A stretch of DNA of 64,000 bases from Philonthus cognatus. Taxonomy: Eukaryota; Arthropoda; Insecta; Coleoptera; Staphylinidae. A program made the position numbers and the translations under genes. Below the pieces are notes generated by a model. The model was not told the origin of the DNA. It was given only the letters and a program-made list of their open reading frames with translations, and searched no databases. Within the stretch, counting starts at the first letter, position 1, and each line of letters opens with the position of its first letter. Of this stretch, positions 58,063-64,000 are shown in pieces. The stretch lies in the NCBI GenBank assembly GCA_932526585.2, contig OW052247.1:50358001-50422000 (forward strand), in the 5' to 3' direction.

Positions 58063-58431
58063 ATGAACATTTTTGTTATTAGGTAATGTAAAGAAAAACA
58101 ACTTTAAGAATTAATCAATAATCTTGTATATTAATATATCTTACTAAATACAATTATATAGAGAGTTTTTTTTATTACACTTACAATTATTAAAATACAA
58201 ATACTTTACATTATTTTACATACATAAAAGGTACTATGTTGTGTGTTTATGAAAAAGAAATACATAATAATAGTAACAAACAAAAGACTACTACATCCTT
58301 GGGACGTTGATGTATACATAAAAGAAAACGTGTAGTTTCATAATATATAGGAATGTTATATATTTACACTTACTGGTACCATTAAAGCTCATGTACAGTA
58401 CAAGCGGAGGCGGACGTTCCCCGTTGGTTGG

Positions 58432-58544
58432 TCAGATGTCCGCGATTATGTGCGGGTCATCTTTGTCGACGGGCGGCGGTCCCGAAATGATCTTGTTATT
58501 GCTCGGACCTTGGGTTAGATAACCGGCTGTTGTTGGTGTTCCGG
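58432..58544 (-). CDS. Rme-8: Rme-8 last exon
   Basis: 113 nt after TTATTATAG. It encodes GTPTTAGYLTQGPSNN and a proline-rich end (SGPPPVDKDD), then TGA. Confidence 0.9.
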
Positions 58545-61500
58545 CTATAATAATTCAAAAAATGGAGTTATCAACTTGGGAGAAAATTTTAGCGAAAACA
58601 ATACTTTCCCTTTGTTTATCATATGGGGGAAAGTAAAAACACGCAATGTTTTGTTTTTGGGTATTTTTCATTAAATTGTTTCGTAAAGCGATTGCCTCAA
58701 TGATTAATTCATCAATATATTTACCTGTTAAATAACCGATGGCGGGACTGTTCGAAATAAACAAATCGTGTTTTTGATCCCTGTAATCACACCAGACGGA
58801 ACTCTTGTCGAGTATCGAGTTGACGCGCTCGCCATACATCAAGCTCCTGCTCATAGCTTTCAGAGCTTTAACGATCTGGGCTTTGGTCATGGCCGGATTG
58901 TCGTGGACCTCCAGCCGGCCATCGAGTAATTCTAGTAGGAACTGCACAAAGTCGATGTCGAGCGCCTGCTTGACGAGCTGATCTTGGTTGGCTGAGAAGA
59001 GCCGGTTCAGAGCCTCGCACGCCGTCGGCACCATATCTTTACGAACTTGCATTGCCTGTTTCAACGGGTACATGCATTCCGTTTGTGCTATAGCCGTTAT
59101 ACACACCTGAAATTAAATATACAATACATACAGTAATATCTGAACTTAGAGTGAAAACGTAGTAGTGTATCAAGGCTAGTGAAGAGGTAAGATGTTGATT
59201 TTATATTGCATGCGCAACATAGGAGTCGAGTGACGAGGCGCCTGAAGTAACTTATGGGGCGCCCAAAGTAACTTACAAGGCACCTAAAGTAACTTATGAG
59301 GCGCCCAAAGTAACTTACAAGGCTTCCAAGGTAACTTACGAGGCACACAAAGTAACTTGTGAGGCGCCCAAAGTCACTTACGAGGCCCTCAAAGTAACTT
59401 AAGAGGTGCCCAAAGTAACTTACGAAGCGTCCAAAGTAACTTCGGGGTATTGCTGTATCTAATTCATGCCACAATAATCACAAAATTATTTCTGTGCATG
59501 TTGGTTGTTATGTGGCAATAAAATGTACTTACAGTGCTTGTTGACAACATATGCAAAATTTGTATTGACGATTTGGGAACGCAGACCTGTCGAATTTTTG
59601 ATCCCATCAGCCTGCACAACATAGGAATGTGTCCCATCGCTGGAATTAAATCTAAGAGTGCTGGTTGGGCTTGTAGAAGAGAGCAGAGTGCTGTCGTTGC
59701 CAAATCCAACATTTCAACCTAACAAACAATAATATTAAATACGAACAAAAATACTTTACAAGTTCACATTTACTTAAGTTTTCTGGACATAGTATAATAG
59801 TTTGTTAGGTTAGGTTTGGTTAGGTTATATGTAAGTACTTTTACGCATAAAAATTTATTTTAATGATTCCTTAATAAACTAAATTACATTATTAAAAGTA
59901 CTTACATATAACCTAACCTCTAACTTAACAAACTATTATATTAAATACGAACAAAAATACGTTAGAAGTTCACATTTATTAAAGTTTTGTGGATTCCAAA
60001 AAATCATTAAACAGATATTTGTATGCATAAAAGTATACTTACATTTGGCTTATCCTTGTTCATGAACTTCAAACAGGTCTCCATCAACTCCGACAAAAAC
60101 TCCTTGGGCTTGCTCAACGTCCAGGTCGGATTCAGCACAAACAGCCTCAAATAAACCCCAGCGACCACGACTTCATTCGGATTCGCAACGTTAGTCAAAC
60201 CATTCATATCCGGCATCTTCCACAGTATGCCAGGATTTTGCGCCTGCGCACTTTGATGTCTATAACAAAATAATCCACAAAATTATGACGATATTTTGAC
60301 GGGAAATAAATCTTCTACTTTTATTTTGAAACTGTGAGAATTTAATTTAAAAAGTGGTGATGTGTCCATCGTTAAAAATATGATGATTTAAATATTAAAA
60401 ATATGAGAAAGTGTCTCAAACTAAATTTGTTGTACTCTTTTTATTCTTCATAATATATCAATATTTAAAAAAATAACAAGAAAAGTCGAAAAAAACGCAG
60501 ACACACAGAACACACACAGACAGACAGATATACATTTTACAGAAATGGTGTTAATCAGGGGGGCGACACACACAGACGGACAGATATACATTTTACAGAA
60601 ATGGTGTTAATCAGGGGGGCGACAGCCCGTATTCTGTTTTTTTATCGCCATCTAATGGGATGCCTGATAATTATCACTAACTAAACGCACATATCTCTGT
60701 TGGTGTGCGTGAGGATGTGTGAATGTGTTATTGAGAAACACAGAAATCTGTTACATTCACCTACAAATATGACACTATCTTTCATATAAGCATTGATTGC
60801 ATTATTATAAATGCTTTAATCGCCCCCATAATGTTAATCGACACAGGGATATTTCCGCTAACATTTATTATTTGAATTCACGAAAATAATACTTTCCCTT
60901 TGTATTACAAATAATAATTTCCCTTTGTATTACAAATAATACTTTCCCTTTGTATTGTATTACGAGGTAAGTAATAATTATAAAAAAATAAAAAAATGAA
61001 ATTTAACAACAAATTGAAAATATCAAGATTTTTAATAGATTCAATATAAGAATACTCACTCTCTCCTCATCCTAGCAACTGTGCTGCAAACCCTATCCTT
61101 AGTCTCCTGGTTCCAAATCAGCTCAGGATTCTCCTGTTCCGACTCGAAAATATGCACAGAAGTCTGCGGACTATCCCTCATGGCATCCGCAAAAATCGTC
61201 GGCAAGAATGCCCCTAAAGCTAACCTAACCTTCGGCCCAACCAATTTATCCGAATTCATTTTCGCCAAAAGCGCCGCACAAGCCTCCCTATTCTGCGGTA
61301 TCGTCGAATTACAAAACAAATCCAACAAATATATCACAGCTCCCTTATTCAACGCCTCCTTCACCAACTTCGTCGTCGACATCAATGCGAACAACACGTC
61401 CAAAATCTGCGGCTGCGAATCCTGAATCGTGTAAAGCACCAAGAGTAAATACCCGAGGACTTCTGTGGCGGCTATGTCGTTGACGCACTCGTTATTTCTT

Positions 61501-61769
61501 GTAACGATCGATATCACGTTGAGTGCGCATTTTTGAATTGGGCTGTGTGTGACGTTGAGGAGGTTGAATAGGAGTTTGAAGTGGCCGATGCACTGCATTT
61601 CAACTCCGGGGTTGTTTTTGATCACGTTCATTAGTGCGGTTAAAGCCATCACGGAATGGTTCAGTCGGTCTTCTATCGTTACCGAGTACGCAATGTTCAC
61701 TAAATCCCTGATGTGTTCGTATTGCTCGATCATGAAGTTTAATAAGTCTATCGTGAAACCTTTTGGATT
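58432..61769 (-). CDS. Rme-8: Rme-8/DNAJC13, 3' five exons (partial)
   Basis: Exons in transcription order: 61769-61060, 60259-60043, 59718-59533, 59106-58725, 58544-58432. All have GT-AG borders and matching phases, giving about 535 aa and TGA at 58432-58434. The product is a run of armadillo/HEAT-like helices with ENPELIWN, then the C-terminal QKHDLFIS and two GYLT repeats followed by a proline-rich end, as in the RME-8 family by memory. RME-8 is a J-domain endosomal protein that works with Hsc70, retromer and sorting nexin in recycling and clathrin dynamics. The J domain and most of the ~2200-residue protein would lie beyond 64000. The gene converges on torso. Confidence 0.92.
58725..59106 (-). 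CDS. Rme-8: Rme-8 exon
   Basis: 382 nt, begins VCITAIAQTECM after TTTCAG and ends with AIGYLTA split by the intron. It includes DYRDQKHDLFIS. The open frame runs on past the donor at 58724, but joining to 58544 restores the GYLT-repeat C-terminus. Confidence 0.92.
59232..59443. repeat. Minisatellite, ~20-bp unit, in an Rme-8 intron
   Basis: About eleven units of GAGGCGCCCAAAGTAACTTA with variation. The minus-strand ORF across it is only translated repeat. Confidence 0.88.
59533..59718 (-). CDS. Rme-8: Rme-8 exon
   Basis: 186 nt, phase 0 at both ends. It encodes a helical repeat (ALLDLIPAMGHIPMLCRLM). Donor CACT|GTAAGT. Confidence 0.92.
59720..60000. repeat. Inverted and direct duplication in an Rme-8 intron
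   Basis: GGTTAGGTTATATGTAAGTA (near 59819) is inverted at about 59899, and AATACGAACAAAAATAC plus neighbours occurs twice (59739; 59945). Confidence 0.7.
60043..60259 (-). CDS. Rme-8: Rme-8 exon
   Basis: 217 nt, acceptor TTATAG, donor AAAT|GTAAGT. It encodes EVVVAGVYLRLFVLNPTW, a conserved stretch of the family. Confidence 0.92.
60505..60625. repeat. Tandem duplication, ~60 bp
   Basis: ACAGATATACATTTTACAGA to TCAGGGGGGCGACA twice in tandem, Rme-8 intron. Confidence 0.85.
60630..61059. other. Rme-8 intron, no element seen
   Basis: Contains a triple CTTTCCCTTTGTATTACAAA near 60893-60955. Confidence 0.5.
61060..61769 (-). CDS. Rme-8: Rme-8 exon, armadillo-like segment
   Basis: 710 nt, starts in phase 0 after ATTTTAG and ends GA|GTGAGT. 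It encodes about 236 helical residues ending in ENPELIWNQETKDRV. Confidence 0.92.
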
Positions 61770-61934
61770 CTAAAATGATATATTTAGAATACATTAAAGA
61801 TAAATTACATGCATTAAAATTATTTAATACCAATATTAATTGTTATACCAGGGTCCCACAGTTTTTTTTTTAAATTGCGGTTCTGTGAACACCAGGGTTT
61901 GGAAATATCATATTTATCAAAATATCGGATATAC

Positions 61935-63480
61935 AGGGAATTTTTCTTTTAAGTATTGTGACGTTCACAATTTTCAACGCCCATAAATTTAATTTAAATT
62001 AAAACGCGTGCGCGGTCATTGTCGTCTTAAGTCACCTTCTGGACACAATTGACTATGCGCGAGTGTCCGAGTAGATCTTTCGCCGTTTGGCCATTGTAGA
62101 AATTGTGTTCTGTGCGTCAATATTGCTGATAAAGATTTTTCTGCGTTTCGTTGTTTGGAGCGTTTAAGACGCGCACGAAATAATCTGCCGCACGCACATC
62201 GCTAAAAGAGCCGCACAACATCTTAGGTAATGTAATTTTACCGTTTTGTTTAACTTATCTAACACCCCTCTCTGTGATATTGTAGGCTCTTAAATGCTCT
62301 TAAATGCTCTTAAATGATCTTAAATGATCCTTTAAATGAGTTCTCAAAACCCTTAAGTGCCGCTAAATTTCTTGCGGTGTGGTTCATCTCCTTCCTGATT
62401 GGCTAATTATCAGCCCTGTTGTCCAGTTAGCTGTCCGACTCGCTTCAGAATTTTGTCAGGGAGCGCCGTGGATGAAGGCGTGAGGTGCGGAGCGCGATCG
62501 GAGGGCGTTATCTGCAGGCGGCCGGCGCGCGTTCGGACATCAGAAGACACAGCCGGATAAATAAACAGGCCAGATTTTTTCTATTTATTTTTCTATTTCG
62601 AACTACGCGATTTTATCGCTCGTGTTTAAAAATAATTAAGTGCCAATTACTTAACTTGCGTCGAAGTTGTGTGTTGTGATTTTTACGGTGAAGTCACATT
62701 ATTGTTGTTGGTTTTTTTTGCAAAAAAAAAATATTCACTAGGGTGAATAATTAATTAATTACGATGGCCACGGTGCCAATTTCGATTTTTTTGTTTGAAT
62801 CTTTTGTGCTGAATTATTTTAATTCTAGAATATAATATTATTAATGAATAAAATTAATTGTTGCTAAAATATTGAGTGTTAGGAGTGTGCTAATCCGACG
62901 GTCATTTGTTAATTTATTTGACTTGGATATGATAATTATCCGCTCGGATTGTACAATGGCCATTGGTATAACCACCGAATTTAATAATTAAAGTTTAGTT
63001 TTTGAAAAGCAAATTTTCATATTATTGGGAATGGCAACTCTAATAAATTTTGTGTCACCTAATTAAACTTTAAAGAAAATATTATAACTTTTAAACAACA
63101 TTATTTAGTCGTACTTATTCAAACGTTAATAAAGTAAAATATTAAATTATTTAATTGTTCTTTTGTAATTGATTATTATGAACTTCCTATTTGAATCGAA
63201 CATCTAGGTTTAGTAGTTTTCCGTCGCGTCAATTCCTGGTAGGGCAAAATTTGAAAGACTACTTGGCACCAAAAAAAAATCGAACCCCTCCCCATGCCCT
63301 AGCTAGCCCACGTCGGGAATTTTCAAGCAACTTTATATACATATTTTTTGGTTCAAATAAGAAATAAATAATTGAATAAAATTTAAAATAAAATTAAAAT
63401 TAACCTTCACGTTTTTTTATTTAGCCCAAGTGAGGCATCACAGTATATATACAGAGAGTTTTATGTAACACCAAACATTT
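61935..63480. other. Upstream intron or intergenic DNA, GC-richer patch
   Basis: 61935-61955 is a hairpin-module terminus (ACAGGGAATTTTTCTTTTAA) cut off abruptly. 61957-62700 is GC-richer, with four CTCTTAAATG repeats near 62288, and could be a solo LTR or a promoter; nothing decides. Confidence 0.3.
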
Positions 63481-63590
63481 TCATAACAAGAATTGTTTAA
63501 GTATACATAAGCATACGTTGTGCATGCTCCGACGCTCGGTTTATTAAAAGATTTTAAGCTTTAAAAGAGTGTTTTCCACTCCTAGGCTAA

Positions 63591-63711
63591 GCATGAATTA
63601 AAATTTCGAGTTTAGAAAAGCCTGAAAATTTGGTTTGGTCGCGTAGCACGAAGCGCGGAGCGGCCAAACCAAATTTTCAGGCTTTTCTAAACTCGAAATT
63701 TTACTTCATGC
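63591..63711 (-). repeat. Hairpin module, class B
   Basis: Left of a pair. The A flank uses CCGGT in place of CGCGT, and its partner has the matching change. Confidence 0.92.
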
Positions 63712-63796
63712 GCCACCGGTACAAAACACTGATGCAATGTAAAGTTTAGCAGTGTGTTTTGAACTTCGTAGTATGTCAGTATTTTGTACCGGTGGC

Positions 63797-63917
63797 GCAT
63801 GAAGTAAAATTTCGAGTTTAGAAAAGCCTGAAAATTTGGTTTGGCCGCTCCGCGCTTCGCGCTACGCGACCAAACCAAATTTTCAGGCTTTTCTAAACTC
63901 GAAATTTTACTTCATGC
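63797..63917 (+). repeat. Hairpin module, class B
   Basis: Right partner of 63591, A flank TACCGGTGGC. Confidence 0.92.
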
Positions 63918-64000
63918 TTACTCTGGGAGTGGAACACACTCATTTCAAGTTTCAAATTGAACTCTGTTAAAAAACAACGAGTATCTCAAGATTTACGGCA

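Noticed and set aside
59097..59474. 125-codon minus-strand ORF rich in SYFGRLVSYF
   Set aside because: It is a read-through of the 20-bp minisatellite inside an Rme-8 intron.
59805..59830. Insect telomeric TTAGG repeat
   Set aside because: Only three or four irregular GGTTAGGTT strings, part of a local inverted duplication within an Rme-8 intron.
61957..62699. Solo LTR (TGTGACGTTCAC ... GTGAAGTCACA)
   Set aside because: Ends are weakly inverted, but no convincing 5-bp duplication, primer site or internal domain was found. It could be a promoter region or another repeat.

Overview
The window is nuclear DNA of an insect, AT-rich and very repeat-dense. A beetle is my guess, not a demonstration. 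The basis is a spliced torso receptor gene with small GT-AG exons, a spliced Rme-8 (DNAJC13) gene, and animal-type mobile elements (hAT, piggyBac-like, Tc1/mariner, non-LTR, SINE). There are no operons and no bacterial signals.

Host genes. (1) torso, + strand, 13 exons from 19420 to 53099. The exons join in one frame of 2379 nt (792 aa) that reads signal peptide, fibronectin-type ectodomain, transmembrane helix, split tyrosine kinase. (2) The last five exons of Rme-8, - strand, 61769 to 58432, convergent with torso; its 5' part lies beyond the window. (3) An intact intronless RpS18 copy, - strand, 16372-16830, with a poly(A) tract and a 14-bp target-site duplication, so a retrocopy. (4) A short ORF at 15858-16106 and an intact tyrosine recombinase at 35053-36000, the latter inside a torso intron and bracketed by perfect 25-bp inverted repeats.

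Layout. 1-13000: repeats only: two related ~180-bp satellite arrays, truncated non-LTR copies and hAT-like elements. 13000-19400: SINE, palindromes, RpS18 retrocopy, hairpin pair. 19346-21440: torso exon 1 followed by four decayed tandem copies of it. 21800-52900: torso introns filled with elements (R1-like, LINE with RNase H, RTE-like endonuclease, recombinase element, MITEs). 53100-58400: Tc1-like element and an hAT-like carrier. 58400-61800: Rme-8. 61800-64000: intergenic, ending in a hairpin pair.

The dominant unexplained structure is a family of 36 long hairpins or remnants, about one per 1.8 kb. A ~35-bp outer stem is nearly invariant. The inner stem exists in several different sequences, each with its complement on the other arm. 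The apex is almost always a C-GNA-G triloop on the same strand relative to the asymmetric flanks. The hairpin module sits inside three different carrier types (two hAT-like families with 8-bp duplications and a TTAA-flanked piggyBac-like family), and within one carrier family the inner stem has been exchanged. Twenty-one copies lie in torso introns and would be transcribed with that gene. All comparisons were made by eye; no alignment or database search was run.
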